Below, piece by piece: positions 8,371 to 23,348 of a DNA stretch of 50,433 nucleotides (position 1 is the stretch's first letter; every line of letters starts with the position of its first letter). The notes beneath the pieces are model-generated. The model saw nothing but the letters and a program-made list of their open reading frames with translations, made no database searches and had not been told where the DNA came from. This stretch comes from Klebsiella pneumoniae (GTDB lineage: Bacteria > Pseudomonadota > Gammaproteobacteria > Pseudomonadales > Pseudohongiellaceae). The stretch is taken from positions 1 through 50,433 of the forward strand of contig CAMDML010000015.1 in NCBI GenBank assembly GCA_945902215.1, written 5' to 3'. Both the position numbers and the translations under genes were made by a program.

Positions 8371-9489
8371 ATGAGCAAGCGGGATTACTACGAAGTACTC
8401 GGCGTCGAGCGCGGTGCGGCCGAGCCTGATCTGAAAAAGGCCTATCGCAAGCTTGCGATGAAGCATCATCCCGACCGTAATCCCGGCGATGCCAAATCCG
8501 AGGCCATGTTCAAAGAGGCCAACGAGGCTTACGAAATTTTGTCCGACAAGGATAAGCGCGCTGCTTATGATCAGTACGGCCATGCCGGTGTTGCCGGCCA
8601 GGCTGGAGCCGCCGGGGCTGCAGGTTTCAGCGACATCTTCGGCGATATTTTCGGTGACATCTTCGGCGGTGCCCGTGGTGGTCGTAGCCATGTGCAGCGC
8701 GGCGCTGATCTCAGCTATACCCTCGAACTCTCCCTCGAAGACGCAGTGCGCGGCGCCAACGTCAAAATTCGCATTCCAACCCGCATTTCATGCACAACTT
8801 GCGGCGGCGTCGGTGCCAAAAAAGGCACTACTCCTGAAAACTGCGTGACGTGTAATGGCGTCGGCCAGGTGCGTATGCGCCAGGGGCCGTTCTCCGTGCA
8901 GCAAACCTGTCCGCGTTGCCAGGGTGCCGGCAAGACCATCAAGGATCCCTGCCACATCTGCCATGGCCGTGGCGCAGTGCAAGACAACAAAACACTGTCA
9001 GTCAAGGTCCCTGCAGGTGTGGATACCGGCGACCGTATCCGCCTGACCGGCGAAGGCGAAGCCGGCATGCACGGCGGGCCTGCCGGCGATCTGTACGTGC
9101 AGGTGGCCGTCAAGGAACACAAGATCTTCGAACGCGATGGCAGCGATTTGCTCTGCGAAATGCCAATCAGCTTTATCGACGCGGCGCTCGGCGGCGAATT
9201 GGAAGTTCCAACTCTTGACGGTCGCGTGAAGCTGAAAATCCCCGCCGAAACCCAAACCGGTAAATTGTTCAGGCTGCGCGACAAGGGTGTCACTCCGGTC
9301 CGCGGCGGTCCGCCCGGCGATTTGTTATGCCGCGTCGTCGTCGAAACCCCGGTACAACTGACCAAGCGTCAGCGCGAGCTGCTCGAAGAGTTCCGCAACA
9401 TCGAAGGCACTCAGGGCAGCAAACAAAACCCCCGCAAAACCTCCTGGTTTGACGGTGTCAAAAACTTCGTTGATACGCTGAAGTCCTGA
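8371..9489 (+). CDS. dnaJ: co-chaperone DnaJ (Hsp40)
   Basis: 372 residues. The J domain comes first with [11 protein letters not shown] and the HPD motif in [10 protein letters not shown] (residues 33-35), which stimulates DnaK ATPase. A Gly/Phe-rich linker ([15 protein letters not shown]) follows, then four zinc-binding CXXCXGXG repeats: [32 protein letters not shown]. The C-terminal peptide-binding domain follows. All elements of a type I DnaJ are present. It is the last gene of the heat-shock operon; a long gene-free region follows. Confidence 0.99.
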   Translation: MSKRDYYEVLGVERGAAEPDLKKAYRKLAMKHHPDRNPGDAKSEAMFKEANEAYEILSDKDKRAAYDQYGHAGVAGQAGAAGAAGFSDIFGDIFGDIFGGARGGRSHVQRGADLSYTLELSLEDAVRGANVKIRIPTRISCTTCGGVGAKKGTTPENCVTCNGVGQVRMRQGPFSVQQTCPRCQGAGKTIKDPCHICHGRGAVQDNKTLSVKVPAGVDTGDRIRLTGEGEAGMHGGPAGDLYVQVAVKEHKIFERDGSDLLCEMPISFIDAALGGELEVPTLDGRVKLKIPAETQTGKLFRLRDKGVTPVRGGPPGDLLCRVVVETPVQLTKRQRELLEEFRNIEGTQGSKQNPRKTSWFDGVKNFVDTLKS

Positions 9490-9532
9490 CGCCGCACACA
9501 AGGCTGGACACCAGCCCTGGGCTTTAGCGCAT

Positions 9533-9647
9533 GGTCCGAGACAGGGTAGTGCATTGCCGGGACCGTAGACGCACATCCGTGTGCACTTCGACTCGGGCCA
9601 TCCTTGGCCCTCACACGTCCCCACAACGCACTACCCTGTCCCGGACC
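9533..9647. repeat. 115-bp multi-hairpin inverted-repeat element A
   Basis: Outer arms of 24 nt at 9533-9556 and 9624-9647 pair at 22 of 24 positions. Two further perfect hairpins lie inside: GCACA-TCCG-TGTGC (9571-9584) and GGGCCA-TCCT-TGGCCC (9595-9610), and a GGGAC/GTCCC pair continues the outer stem. The whole would fold as a three-way junction. Read on the minus strand both inner loops show GGA (AAGGAT and ACGGAT), which resembles loops bound by CsrA/RsmA. It could be an interspersed palindromic repeat, a MITE-like remnant or a small RNA. Confidence 0.65.
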
Positions 9648-9670
9648 TACCAGGCATTTGCTTAGGCGGG

Positions 9671-9710
9671 TGTCAGTTGCATTGGTAATTGAAGTCCAGC
9701 TGCACTGACA
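9671..9710. repeat. short inverted repeat with one bulged base
   Basis: TGTCAGT-T-GCA at 9671-9681 pairs with TGCACTGACA at 9701-9710 except for a single extra T. The loop of about 19 nt shows no further strong pairing. It lies between the two larger elements and may be part of the same structured region. Confidence 0.45.
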
Positions 9711-9738
9711 TCCACGGGAACTGCAGAAATTCCTTAGA

Positions 9739-9883
9739 GGGAGGGCCGGGGATGATTTTTTTGCGCAGCCCGTCCGCGAGCGGCGCGCTTTGCCGGGTTG
9801 CGTCCCGGCAAGGGTTAGACTGAGCGCTGAAGCCGACCGCCAGGAGGGCGGAGCAAAAAAATCATCCCCGGCCAAGCCCTCCC
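9739..9883. repeat. 145-bp multi-hairpin inverted-repeat element B
   Basis: A perfect 19-nt pair (9746-9764 with 9853-9871, including a T7/A7 run) is extended outward by GGGAGGG/CCCTCCC (9739-9745 with 9877-9883) after a 5-nt bulge. Inside are three hairpins: CCGC-GA-GCGG (9774-9783), TTGCCGGG-TTGCGT-CCCGGCAA (9790-9811) and CCGCC-AGGAG-GGCGG (9837-9851). The result is a cloverleaf-like fold of about 145 nt. No target-site duplication is obvious at the borders. It may be a non-autonomous mobile element or a structured RNA. Confidence 0.65.
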
Positions 9884-9932
9884 AGCTAAAGTCAGGTAAC
9901 ACGTTCAACCCGAGTGGGTGTCCAGATGGTAG

Positions 9933-10796
<864 letters not shown>

Positions 10797-11123
10797 GAAA
10801 ATCAGGCAAAGTTTGCGTGGACAAGGCTTCGTGCCTTTTCATAGAATAGCCGCTCAGTATGATAGACACTGAGACGGTAGCACCACGGCAGGCTTCGTAT
10901 AAAGAATCCTTAAAAAAAGCGGAATGACCACCAGGCATTCCGCTTTTTTTTAACTTGCAAACTCGCAAGTATCAGCTGTTCCCACGCCGTACAGTTGTCT
11001 TCATCTCCAGGCCGAAAGCTTCAGACCTTCCCGATCCGCGTTGCCGCGGCATCTGCGCGAACTTCAGAAGTGGCCAACTCACTACATGCTTGCCGCCCAC
11101 GCGCTGCTGACGAGGACACGATC
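10797..11123. other. dapB-carA intergenic region
   Basis: 327 bases without a gene. It contains a 6-bp hairpin (CTCAGT/ACTGAG near 10852-10875), the strong terminator at 10912-10951, and directly after it an inverted repeat ACTTGC-AAACTC-GCAAGT (10953-10970) that could be an operator for carAB. I see no clear -35/-10 pair. The frame open from 10995 to carA is probably the untranslated leader. Confidence 0.5.
10912..10951 (+). terminator. intrinsic terminator after dapB
   Basis: Stem GCGGAATG / CATTCCGC with a 9-nt loop, preceded by seven A and followed by eight T. It can act on both strands; on the plus strand it separates dapB from carAB. Confidence 0.88.
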
Positions 11124-12302
11124 TTGGCAACTCCTTCGCACACCCCTGCGCTTCTGGTACTGGCCGACGGTTCCACCTTTACCGGGATATCCATAGGCGC
11201 TGAAGGGCTTTCCACCGGGGAAGTGGTGTTCAACACCGCAATGAGCGGGTATCAGGAGATACTCACCGATCCCTCCTATGCCAAACAGATTGTCACGTTG
11301 ACCTACCCGCACATCGGCAATACCGGCACCACGCCCGAGGATGACGAATCCAGCAAGGTCTGGGCCGCTGGCCTCGTGATCCGCAACTTGCCGCTGCTGG
11401 CCAGCAACTTCCGCAATCAGCAAAACCTCGATGCGTATCTGAAAGAGCGCAACGTGGTTGCCATTGCCGAAATCGACACCCGCCGCCTGACGCGTATCCT
11501 GCGTGACAAGGGTGCGCAGAACGGTTGTTTGATTGCTGGCACTGAAGTGGCCAAAGATATTGAAGCGGCCAAAGCCAAAGCGCTGAAGGCAGCGCGGGAA
11601 TTTCCGGGCTTGGTCGGTATGGATCTGGCGAAGGTTGTTTCCTGCACCAAGATTTACGAGTGGACGGAAGGCAGTTGGGCGCTGGGCAAGGGTCACAGTA
11701 CGCCGCCAGCCGGCAAGCACCATGTTGTGGCCTACGATTTCGGCGTCAAACTGAACATCTTGCGTATGCTCACCGACCGCGGCTGTCGCGTCACGGTGGT
11801 GCCGGCGCAAACGCCTGCCATTACCGTGCTGGGCATGAAACCGGATGGCATCTTCTTGTCAAACGGCCCCGGTGATCCGCAGCCTTGCGATTACGCGATC
11901 GCCGCAATCAAAAAATTCCTGGAAACTGACGTTCCGGTGTTTGGCATCTGCCTCGGCCATCAGCTGCTTGGCCTTGCCAGTGGTGCGACCACGGTCAAGA
12001 TGCCTACCGGCCACCATGGTGCCAACCATCCGGTACAGGATCTTGCCACTGGTAAAGTGTTCATCACGAGTCAGAACCATGGTTTCGCCGTCGATGAAAC
12101 GACCCTGCCGGCCAATGTGAAAGCCACGCACAAGTCGCTGTTCGATGGCACGCTGCAGGGTATCCGCCTGACGGACAAGCCGGCTTTCAGTTTTCAGGGT
12201 CACCCGGAAGCCAGCCCCGGCCCGCACGATATCGCGCCCGTGTTTGACCATTTCATTGAACTGATCGAGCAACGCCTTACCAGCAAAGCCCGCAAACCCT
12301 GA
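11124..12302 (+). CDS. carA: carbamoyl-phosphate synthase small subunit CarA
   Basis: 392 residues from a TTG at 11124, which has a GAGGA about 8 nt upstream and puts the family start ([13 protein letters not shown]) close to the N-terminus. The ATG at 10995 would add 43 residues rich in Arg and Ser with no family match. The C-terminal half is a class I glutamine amidotransferase with the nucleophile in [14 protein letters not shown] and the catalytic His in [11 protein letters not shown]. It supplies ammonia to CarB for arginine and pyrimidine synthesis. carB follows after 22 bp. Confidence 0.95.
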   Translation: MATPSHTPALLVLADGSTFTGISIGAEGLSTGEVVFNTAMSGYQEILTDPSYAKQIVTLTYPHIGNTGTTPEDDESSKVWAAGLVIRNLPLLASNFRNQQNLDAYLKERNVVAIAEIDTRRLTRILRDKGAQNGCLIAGTEVAKDIEAAKAKALKAAREFPGLVGMDLAKVVSCTKIYEWTEGSWALGKGHSTPPAGKHHVVAYDFGVKLNILRMLTDRGCRVTVVPAQTPAITVLGMKPDGIFLSNGPGDPQPCDYAIAAIKKFLETDVPVFGICLGHQLLGLASGATTVKMPTGHHGANHPVQDLATGKVFITSQNHGFAVDETTLPANVKATHKSLFDGTLQGIRLTDKPAFSFQGHPEASPGPHDIAPVFDHFIELIEQRLTSKARKP

Positions 12303-12324
12303 TGTGAACTGAATAGAGTCGCCC

Positions 12325-15533
<3,209 letters not shown>

Positions 15534-15537
<4 letters not shown>

Positions 15538-16013
15538 GGAAGGTCCCGATGACAGTCGGCGGTGCAGCACGTTTGCGCGCCGAACTCCACGATTTAAAAG
15601 TGGTGCAGCGGCCGCGCATTGTGCAGGCAATCGCTGAAGCCCGCGCGCATGGCGATTTGAAAGAGAATGCCGAGTATCACGCTGCGCGTGAACAACAAAG
15701 TTTCAGCGAAGGTCGTGTCAAGGAAATCGAGGGCAAGCTCGCCGACGCCGAGATCATCGACATCAGCAAGATTCCAGTTAGCGGCAAGGTCATTTTTGGC
15801 GCAACGGTCAAGCTGCTCAATATCAACACCGGAAAATCCGTGACGTACCGGATCGTCGGTGAAGACGAAGCCGACGTGAAGAATGCAATGATTTCGTTTT
15901 CCTCACCATTCGCGCGCGCGATGATGGGTAAGTCGGAAGGCGACGAGATTGTAGTGAAGGCGCCTGGCGGCGATGTGTCCTATGAAGTGGAGAAAGTTGA
16001 GCACCTGAATTAG
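15534..16013 (+). CDS. greA: transcription elongation factor GreA
   Basis: 159 residues. GreA enters the secondary channel of RNA polymerase and triggers cleavage of backtracked transcripts. The N-terminal coiled coil starts [19 protein letters not shown] and includes [20 protein letters not shown], whose acidic tip residues (D and E of GDLKENAEY) act in cleavage; the C-terminal FKBP-like domain ends in [22 protein letters not shown]. The start at 15534 gives MRKVPMT, aligned with E. coli MQAIPMT, and overlaps the carB stop by 4 bp. Confidence 0.98.
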
Positions 16014-16020
16014 ATCGGGG

Positions 16021-16362
16021 TCAGCTCAGCAGTTCCTGGTGCCGGAGCAGGTTCGACAGTTCCGCTTTCGGTTTCAGCGCAGCGCGGTAGATCAGCGCAA
16101 TGTGTCCCGCCATCTGAATCAGTTCGGCGCCAAGCTTCTTGCAGATTGCGCTGATCTGCTCCTGTTTTTCTTCCCGGTCGGCGGCATTGACCCGGATCTT
16201 GATCAGTTCATGATCTTTCAGCGCGCGGTCGATTTCGGCGGTAACGCCTTCAGTCACGCCATTGCTGACGATCACGACAGGATTGAGGCGATGCCCGATG
16301 GCGCGCAATTGTTTGCAGTATTTGTTATCCAGTTTGCTATCTGGGCTGTTGACTGACTTCAT
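16021..16362 (-). CDS. yhbY: YhbY family ribosome-associated RNA-binding protein
   Basis: 113 residues from the ATG at 16360-16362 (the frame could start 9 codons earlier). A single CRM domain: [30 protein letters not shown] with the GxxG-like loop, then [11 protein letters not shown] and [17 protein letters not shown]. YhbY associates with pre-50S ribosomal subunits. It is divergent from rlmE, a ribosomal RNA methyltransferase, and this pairing is conserved in Gammaproteobacteria. It converges with greA, only 7 bp apart. Confidence 0.93.
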   Translation of the reverse strand: MKSVNSPDSKLDNKYCKQLRAIGHRLNPVVIVSNGVTEGVTAEIDRALKDHELIKIRVNAADREEKQEQISAICKKLGAELIQMAGHIALIYRAALKPKAELSNLLRHQELLS

Positions 16363-16425
16363 GAGTGTGTCCTGGCTGCAAGGCCGCATATTCTACAACA
16401 CAGCTCCACTTTATCTGAGGCACCG

Positions 16426-17046
16426 ATGGCCAAAACCCCCAGTAGCAAACAATGGCTCAAGGAGCATTTCGACGACATCTGGGTGCGCAAGGCCCAGGAA
16501 GACGGCTATCGCTCGCGAGCTGCCTACAAACTGCTTGAAATCAACCAGAAGGATCGGTTGTTGAAACCCGGCACAGTGGTAGTCGATCTGGGCGCGGCAC
16601 CGGGCGGCTGGTCCCAGATTGCTGAACGTCTGGTAAAACCAAATGGCCTGGTTCTGGCCTCCGACATTCTGGACATGGAAGCGGTCGGCGGTGTCGATTT
16701 CATCAAGGGCGATTTTACCGAAGAAGCCTGTTTCAAGGAGATCCTTGGCGCGCTCGGTGGGCGGCCGGTTGATCTTGTAATGTCCGACATGGCCCCCAAT
16801 ATGAGTGGTATGAACGACATTGATCAGCCCAGAGCCATGTATCTCGTTGAACTGGCAGTTGATTTTGCCGAACAGACACTGCGCCCCGGTGGCTCTTTGC
16901 TCATGAAAGTGTTTCAGGGTGAGGGTTTTACTGAATTGTTGCAGGACCTTAGGCGCAAATTCGCCGTGGTCGTTAACAGAAAACCTGAAGCGTCCCGGTC
17001 TCGATCCAGAGAAGTCTATGTTTTGGCGAAGGATAAGCGCGATTGA
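16426..17046 (+). CDS. rlmE: 23S rRNA 2'-O-methyltransferase RlmE (FtsJ/RrmJ)
   Basis: 206 residues, typical length. It methylates U2552 in the A-loop of 23S rRNA using S-adenosylmethionine. The sequence shows [21 protein letters not shown] with the catalytic Lys, the SAM-binding [15 protein letters not shown], the [11 protein letters not shown] segment with catalytic Asp, and [10 protein letters not shown] with a second catalytic Lys. It lies just upstream of ftsH, as in E. coli. Confidence 0.98.
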   Translation: MAKTPSSKQWLKEHFDDIWVRKAQEDGYRSRAAYKLLEINQKDRLLKPGTVVVDLGAAPGGWSQIAERLVKPNGLVLASDILDMEAVGGVDFIKGDFTEEACFKEILGALGGRPVDLVMSDMAPNMSGMNDIDQPRAMYLVELAVDFAEQTLRPGGSLLMKVFQGEGFTELLQDLRRKFAVVVNRKPEASRSRSREVYVLAKDKRD

Positions 17047-17112
17047 GCTCATGAATATGGCTGCCGTTCAGCCGTCAAAGTCATAGTTTAGTAAGGAAAA
17101 TACCGCTTTTTC

Positions 17113-17153
17113 GTGCCAGAATGCAGTCACTTCGGGCACCTTTTTTAGCATTC
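17113..17153 (+). promoter_or_regulatory. candidate terminator/anti-terminator pair in ftsH leader
   Basis: GTGCC (17113-17117) can pair with GGCAC (17135-17139), followed by C and six T, which looks like a weak intrinsic terminator. A competing pair, GAATGC (17119-17124) with GCATTC (17148-17153), uses the loop of the first and ends next to the ftsH ribosome binding site. The two folds exclude each other. This could attenuate ftsH or only end rlmE; stems are short. Confidence 0.3.
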
Positions 17154-17170
17154 CGAGCGAGGAACCGCAC

Positions 17171-19096
<1,926 letters not shown>

Positions 19097-19108
19097 TCCG
19101 TACCAAAA

Positions 19109-19957
19109 ATGACCTCACCCAGGCTCTTCCGTTTCGGCAAACATATGCTGGACCTGGCTGAGCCGCGGGTGATGGGCATCCTCAACATCACGCCCGACTC
19201 CTTCTCTGATGGTGGTGAATTGCTGCAAGACGGCAAACCCGCTCTCGACCTCATATTGCAGCGTGCTGAGGCCATGGTAGAGGCTGGCGCGGCCTTCCTT
19301 GATATCGGCGGTGAATCCACCAGACCTGGCGCGGCGCATGTCAGCGAAAGCGAGGAGCTGAATCGTATTGCTCCCGTGCTCGCTGCGCTGGCCACGCGTT
19401 TCGATGTCATCTTGTCCGTTGATACCAGCAACGCTTCTGTGATTACGGACTGTGCAAAGCTTGGAGCCGGTTTGATCAACGATGTGCGGGCACTGTCGCG
19501 ACCGGGCGCCATGCAGGCCGCAGCGGCCACCGGTCTGCCTGTGTGCCTGATGCATATGCAGGGCGAGCCGGGCACCATGCAGAAAGATCCTGTCTATCGT
19601 GATGTGGTCAGCGAGGTCTGCACCTGGTTGCAACAGCGGGCAAGCGTTTGTATCAATGCGGGCATTGGCCGCGACCGCATCCTCATCGATCCCGGTTTCG
19701 GCTTCGGTAAAACCCTCACCCACAATCTTGAACTGCTCAAGGCCCTCAACCTGGTTTCGGCGTTAGAATGGCCGGTACTGGTTGGAATGTCCCGCAAACG
19801 CATGCTGGGTGCGCTGACCGGCAAACCGGAGAAAGAGCGCACTGCCGCAGGCTTGGCTGCAGCGGCAATTGCAGTCATGAAAGGTGCCTGGATCGTGCGC
19901 ACCCATGATGTCGCTGAAACTGTCGATGCACTGAAAGTCTGCAAGCACTTTTTATAA
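19109..19957 (+). CDS. folP: dihydropteroate synthase FolP
   Basis: 282 residues. It joins p-aminobenzoate to the pterin diphosphate in folate synthesis and is the sulfonamide target. Motifs: VMGILNITPDSFSDGG, then AAFLDIGGESTRPGAAHV, then LINDVRAL, LMHMQGEPGTMQ, and ILIDPGFGFGKT. These are the pterin- and phosphate-binding loops. It sits between ftsH and glmM, the same order as in E. coli. Confidence 0.98.
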   Translation: MTSPRLFRFGKHMLDLAEPRVMGILNITPDSFSDGGELLQDGKPALDLILQRAEAMVEAGAAFLDIGGESTRPGAAHVSESEELNRIAPVLAALATRFDVILSVDTSNASVITDCAKLGAGLINDVRALSRPGAMQAAAATGLPVCLMHMQGEPGTMQKDPVYRDVVSEVCTWLQQRASVCINAGIGRDRILIDPGFGFGKTLTHNLELLKALNLVSALEWPVLVGMSRKRMLGALTGKPEKERTAAGLAAAAIAVMKGAWIVRTHDVAETVDALKVCKHFL

Positions 19958-20070
19958 ACCGGCAATGATGCTGCAGACATGTGCTTGGCTCGATATAGTT
20001 GCGGTTGCCTCGAGCGCCGTAGGCGCTTGCAAAAGCCCTGAACAGCCCAAAAATTCTGAAGGAGAATCAC

Positions 20071-21405
20071 GTGAAAAAATATTTCGGAACGGATGGCATC
20101 AGAGGTGCTGTGGGCGAATATCCGATCACTCCGGATTTCATGCTCAAGCTGGGTTGGGCCACCGGCAAGGTGTTCGCAAGGCAAGGCAAGTGCAAAGTGC
20201 TCATCGGCAAAGACACGCGCATCTCCGGCTACATGTTTGAAGCGGCGCTTGAAGCCGGGTTGGCGTCTGCCGGCGTGAACATCAACATGCTTGGCCCGAT
20301 GCCGACACCGGCTGTGGCTTATCTCACGCGCACATTCGGCGCACAGGCCGGCATCGTCATCAGTGCCTCGCACAATGGGTATCAGGACAACGGCATCAAG
20401 TTTTTCTCTTCCGAAGGCGCCAAACTGGATGATGAAATCGAAAATGCAATTGAAGCAGCCCTTGAAGATGACTTTGCCATCTTCAAGTCCAGCGAAATCG
20501 GCAAGGTAACGCGAATCGTCGATGCCGCCGGGCGCTACATCGAATTTTGCAAGAGCACCTACAAGAGCCCCGTGAAACTCGGCGGGCTGAAGATAGTAGT
20601 TGACTGCGCCAACGGTGCGACCTATCACATTGCGCCCAGCGTGTTTCAGGAGCTGGGTGCCAATGTCACGGCCATCTCGAACACGCCGGATGGTCTAAAC
20701 ATCAATGACAACTGCGGCTCTACTAAACCGGCGCGCCTCGCGGAAGAGGTCGTGAAACAGCGGGCGGATCTCGGGATTGCCTTTGATGGCGATGGCGACC
20801 GGGTGGTGATGGTGGACCACACGGGTGCGATCGTCGACGGGGATGAATTGCTGTTTATCATCGCGACCCACAAGTTCAACAAGACCGGCGCGCCACGCGG
20901 AGTCGTGGGCACCCAGATGAGCAACCTTGGTCTCGAAAATGCGCTTAAGGAAAAGGACATCGAATTTGTGCGCGCGAAAGTTGGCGACCGTTACGTCATG
21001 GCAGAACTGCAATCCCGTAATTGGTGGTTCGGTGGGGAATCTTCGGGCCATATCATCTGTCTCGATGTCACCTGCACCGGCGATGGTATCGTATCGGCGC
21101 TACAGGTCCTGGCGTCGATGCAGTCGAGCGGCAAGTCGCTGTTCGAGCTGAAGTCCGGCATGGCCAAATATCCGCAAACGATGATCAATGTCCGCATCGG
21201 TAATCGTGAGCACTTGGCCAACAATCCCGCAATCAATAGCGCTCTGCGCGACGCTGAAGCCGCTCTCGGCAGCAAGGGCCGCGTGCTGCTGCGTCCTTCG
21301 GGCACTGAACCGGTGGTCCGGGTCATGGTGGAAGGTGTCGATGGCGCCCTGGTCAAACGCCTCGCCAGCGAATTGTCCGAAGTCGTGACCCGCGCAGTAG
21401 CCTGA
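20071..21405 (+). CDS. glmM: phosphoglucosamine mutase GlmM
   Basis: 444 residues from a GTG at 20071 with GAAGGAG upstream. It converts glucosamine-6-phosphate to glucosamine-1-phosphate for UDP-GlcNAc, hence peptidoglycan and LPS. The N-terminus [22 protein letters not shown] is diagnostic. The phospho-serine is Ser100 in [12 protein letters not shown]; most GlmM proteins have SASHNP there, so the Gly103 is a small variation. The Mg loop is [12 protein letters not shown] and the phosphate site is [16 protein letters not shown]. The preceding 113-bp gap has one short GC hairpin (20014-20028) and no other signal. Confidence 0.98.
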   Translation: MKKYFGTDGIRGAVGEYPITPDFMLKLGWATGKVFARQGKCKVLIGKDTRISGYMFEAALEAGLASAGVNINMLGPMPTPAVAYLTRTFGAQAGIVISASHNGYQDNGIKFFSSEGAKLDDEIENAIEAALEDDFAIFKSSEIGKVTRIVDAAGRYIEFCKSTYKSPVKLGGLKIVVDCANGATYHIAPSVFQELGANVTAISNTPDGLNINDNCGSTKPARLAEEVVKQRADLGIAFDGDGDRVVMVDHTGAIVDGDELLFIIATHKFNKTGAPRGVVGTQMSNLGLENALKEKDIEFVRAKVGDRYVMAELQSRNWWFGGESSGHIICLDVTCTGDGIVSALQVLASMQSSGKSLFELKSGMAKYPQTMINVRIGNREHLANNPAINSALRDAEAALGSKGRVLLRPSGTEPVVRVMVEGVDGALVKRLASELSEVVTRAVA

Positions 21406-21507
21406 AATCGTGGCTTCGAGCACTCCATGTGGCCCCTTGCCTTGCCTTGGGAGGGGGTCTTCCGCTAGCATTGGCGCCCGTTTTGGCTGGGTGAAAGTTC
21501 GAAGCAA

Positions 21508-22278
21508 ATGGGACGTCGCGCGCTGGTCGCAGCCAACTGGAAAATGCATGGCCGACAGGCGCAAATAGCCGACTTGTCTCAGGCGCTTTTGGTAGGTTTA
21601 TTCTCCTATTCCTCACTGGAAGTCGTGATTTGCCCGCCCAGCTTGTATCTGGCGCAGGTGCGGAAGGCTTTGCAGGAGTCGGCACTGCAACTCGGCGCGC
21701 AAAATTTGCACCAAGCGGAAAAGGGAGCCTTTACCGGGGAGATATCAGCCCCCATGTTGAAGGACGTTGGATGCGCCTATGTCATCGTCGGCCACTCCGA
21801 ACGTAGGGATCACGAAAGAGAAACAGATGTGCAGGTCGCAGCGAAGTTTGTCGCGGCCCGGGCCGGCGGCCTCAGGCCGATCCTGTGTGTCGGTGAAAGT
21901 GCCGCACAACGGGATGCAGGAACCACGGATGCCGTGGTAACGAAGCAGGTCCAGACAGTATTGCAAGCGGCAGGTGTTGCCGCCTTTGCCGAGGCAGTGA
22001 TCGCGTATGAACCGGTCTGGGCCATCGGTACCGGCAGAGCGGCGACAGCGGCGAATGCGCAAGCAGTGCATGCCCTGATCCGCAGCATAATTGCGCAGCA
22101 GGATGTACAGATAGCGCAGGGGCTAAGAATAATTTACGGCGGCAGTGTCAGTGCCGCCAATGCGAGGGAGCTCAGCGCGGAGCCGGATATCGACGGAGCG
22201 CTGGTAGGTGGAGCTTCACTGATCGCAGATGAATTCATCGCGATCTGTGCGCAGTTCAACGTGCGCAATTGTGCATAG
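21508..22278 (+). CDS. tpiA: triosephosphate isomerase TpiA
   Basis: 256 residues. It interconverts dihydroxyacetone phosphate and glyceraldehyde-3-phosphate. The N-terminal NWKMHG holds the substrate-binding Asn and Lys; the catalytic His is in YVIVGHSERR, the catalytic Glu in AYEPVWAIGTGRAAT, and the phosphate-binding GGSVSAANA is near the C-terminus. Placement between glmM and secG is common in Pseudomonas-like genomes. Confidence 0.98.
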   Translation: MGRRALVAANWKMHGRQAQIADLSQALLVGLFSYSSLEVVICPPSLYLAQVRKALQESALQLGAQNLHQAEKGAFTGEISAPMLKDVGCAYVIVGHSERRDHERETDVQVAAKFVAARAGGLRPILCVGESAAQRDAGTTDAVVTKQVQTVLQAAGVAAFAEAVIAYEPVWAIGTGRAATAANAQAVHALIRSIIAQQDVQIAQGLRIIYGGSVSAANARELSAEPDIDGALVGGASLIADEFIAICAQFNVRNCA

Positions 22279-22319
22279 GTCGTGGAAAGTTAGTCGTTAA
22301 CAACTGAGTAACAGGTATC

Positions 22320-22862
22320 ATGGAATCGCTGATCATATTTGCACATGTCCTCGCCGCCTTGGGGATCACCGGGCTTGTGCTGTTGCAGCATGGCAAGGGC
22401 GCTGATGCGGGCGCCTCGTTCGGCAGTGGCGCTTCGCAAACTGTTTTCGGTAGTGTCGGTAGCGGGAATGCGCTGACCAAGTCTACGTCCTGGCTGGCGT
22501 TGGTATTTTTCGCTACTAGTCTGGTGTTGGCACTTTTTGCCAAGCAGCAGGCTGGCCAAAGTATTCAGCAAGACGGACTGATTGAAAACACTGGTGTGCT
22601 TACCGAAATTCCGGCAGCAGTGGTTGATCAAGATCTGCCTGTCTTGCCAGGCGAAGAGTTGCCTGTAGAGAATGCCGCAACAGATATTCCGCAGGCCGTA
22701 GCAACAGAATCGACAGAAGCACCCGTTATAGATGAAGCCCTGCAAGCCGCACTGGAGCAGGCTACAGCACTCGCTTCAGAAGAAGCGGCCAATGCTGAAG
22801 TGGCAGAGTCAGTAGAAAGTACGGAAGCGGAGCAGGCGCCTGCAGAAGAACCGGTTCAATAA
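22320..22862 (+). CDS. secG: preprotein translocase subunit SecG with long acidic tail
   Basis: 180 residues against about 110 in E. coli. The first 77 residues are a normal SecG: a membrane helix at about 3-23, the cytoplasmic loop LQHGKGADAGASFGSGASQTVFGSVGSGN, and a second helix at about 57-76. SecG helps SecYEG cycling during protein export. The rest, about 100 residues, is low-complexity Ala/Glu/Val-rich with almost no basic residues and looks disordered. The start ATG at 22320 gives MESLIIFAHVLAALG. It is followed directly by tRNA-Leu and tRNA-fMet. Confidence 0.95.
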   Translation: MESLIIFAHVLAALGITGLVLLQHGKGADAGASFGSGASQTVFGSVGSGNALTKSTSWLALVFFATSLVLALFAKQQAGQSIQQDGLIENTGVLTEIPAAVVDQDLPVLPGEELPVENAATDIPQAVATESTEAPVIDEALQAALEQATALASEEAANAEVAESVESTEAEQAPAEEPVQ

Positions 22863-22883
22863 GCGGATTAAAAAAGAATTAAT

Positions 22884-22968
22884 GCCCAAGTGGTGAAATT
22901 GGTAGACACGCTATCTTGAGGGGGTAGTGACTTCGGTCTTGCCGGTTCAAATCCGGCCTTGGGCACCA
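22884..22968 (+). tRNA. tRNA-Leu, anticodon GAG
   Basis: 85 nt with encoded CCA. Acceptor arm GCCCAAG pairs with CTTGGGC. The anticodon stem is CTATC/GGTAG with loop TTGAGGG, giving anticodon GAG. The long variable arm between the anticodon and T arms is expected for a leucine tRNA. The T loop is GGTTCAAATCC. It follows secG, as leuU does in E. coli. Confidence 0.95.
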
Positions 22969-23014
22969 ATTGTTGTATGTGATGTACAGGAAAGAATAAT
23001 AAAAAAGTCTTGGG

Positions 23015-23043
23015 TTGACCCGGCAGGGGCGTGTTCCTATAAT
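23015..23043 (+). promoter_or_regulatory. sigma-70 promoter of tRNA-fMet
   Basis: TTGACC at 23015-23020 and TATAAT at 23038-23043 are separated by exactly 17 bp, followed by a GC-rich discriminator (CGCCGCCC). This is a strong promoter with the discriminator type associated with stringent control of stable RNA genes. The start would be about 23050, some 23 nt before the mature tRNA-fMet, and reading on could also supply rimP-nusA-infB. Confidence 0.88.
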
Positions 23044-23072
23044 CGCCGCCCTTGTCAGAATTAAGAGTTTGT

Positions 23073-23149
<77 letters not shown>

Positions 23150-23201
23150 GTTCTTCCAGTGATCAATTGATCCTGGACGATCCGGTCAAGTAGTAAGCCA
23201 G

Positions 23202-23223
23202 AAGCCCCATTTGGGGCTTTTTG
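23202..23223 (+). terminator. intrinsic terminator between tRNA-fMet and rimP
   Basis: AAGCCCCA-TT-TGGGGCTT followed by a T-rich stretch (TTTTG). Stem of 8 bp. It lies 50 bp after tRNA-fMet and 125 bp before rimP, so transcription of the nusA operon must either pass through it or start downstream. No clear promoter is visible between it and rimP. Confidence 0.75.
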
Positions 23224-23348
23224 TTTGAGGGCCGCCGCAGGCGCTCGCTGTTGTGAGCAAGATCTGCGAAGAAATATAGCAGTAGTTTGAGTGGGCCTGG
23301 TGCCCATTTTTTATTTCTGGGCTTTTTGTTGGTAAGCCGGAAGGTGGT

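Noticed and set aside
10995-11123. 44-residue N-terminal extension of CarA from the ATG at 10995
   Set aside because: The extension has no family resemblance and its region looks like an untranslated leader; the TTG at 11124 has a ribosome binding site and the expected protein start.
17047-17170. sigma-32 promoter upstream of ftsH
   Set aside because: No CTTGAA with a CCCCAT element at suitable spacing is visible in the 124-bp gap.
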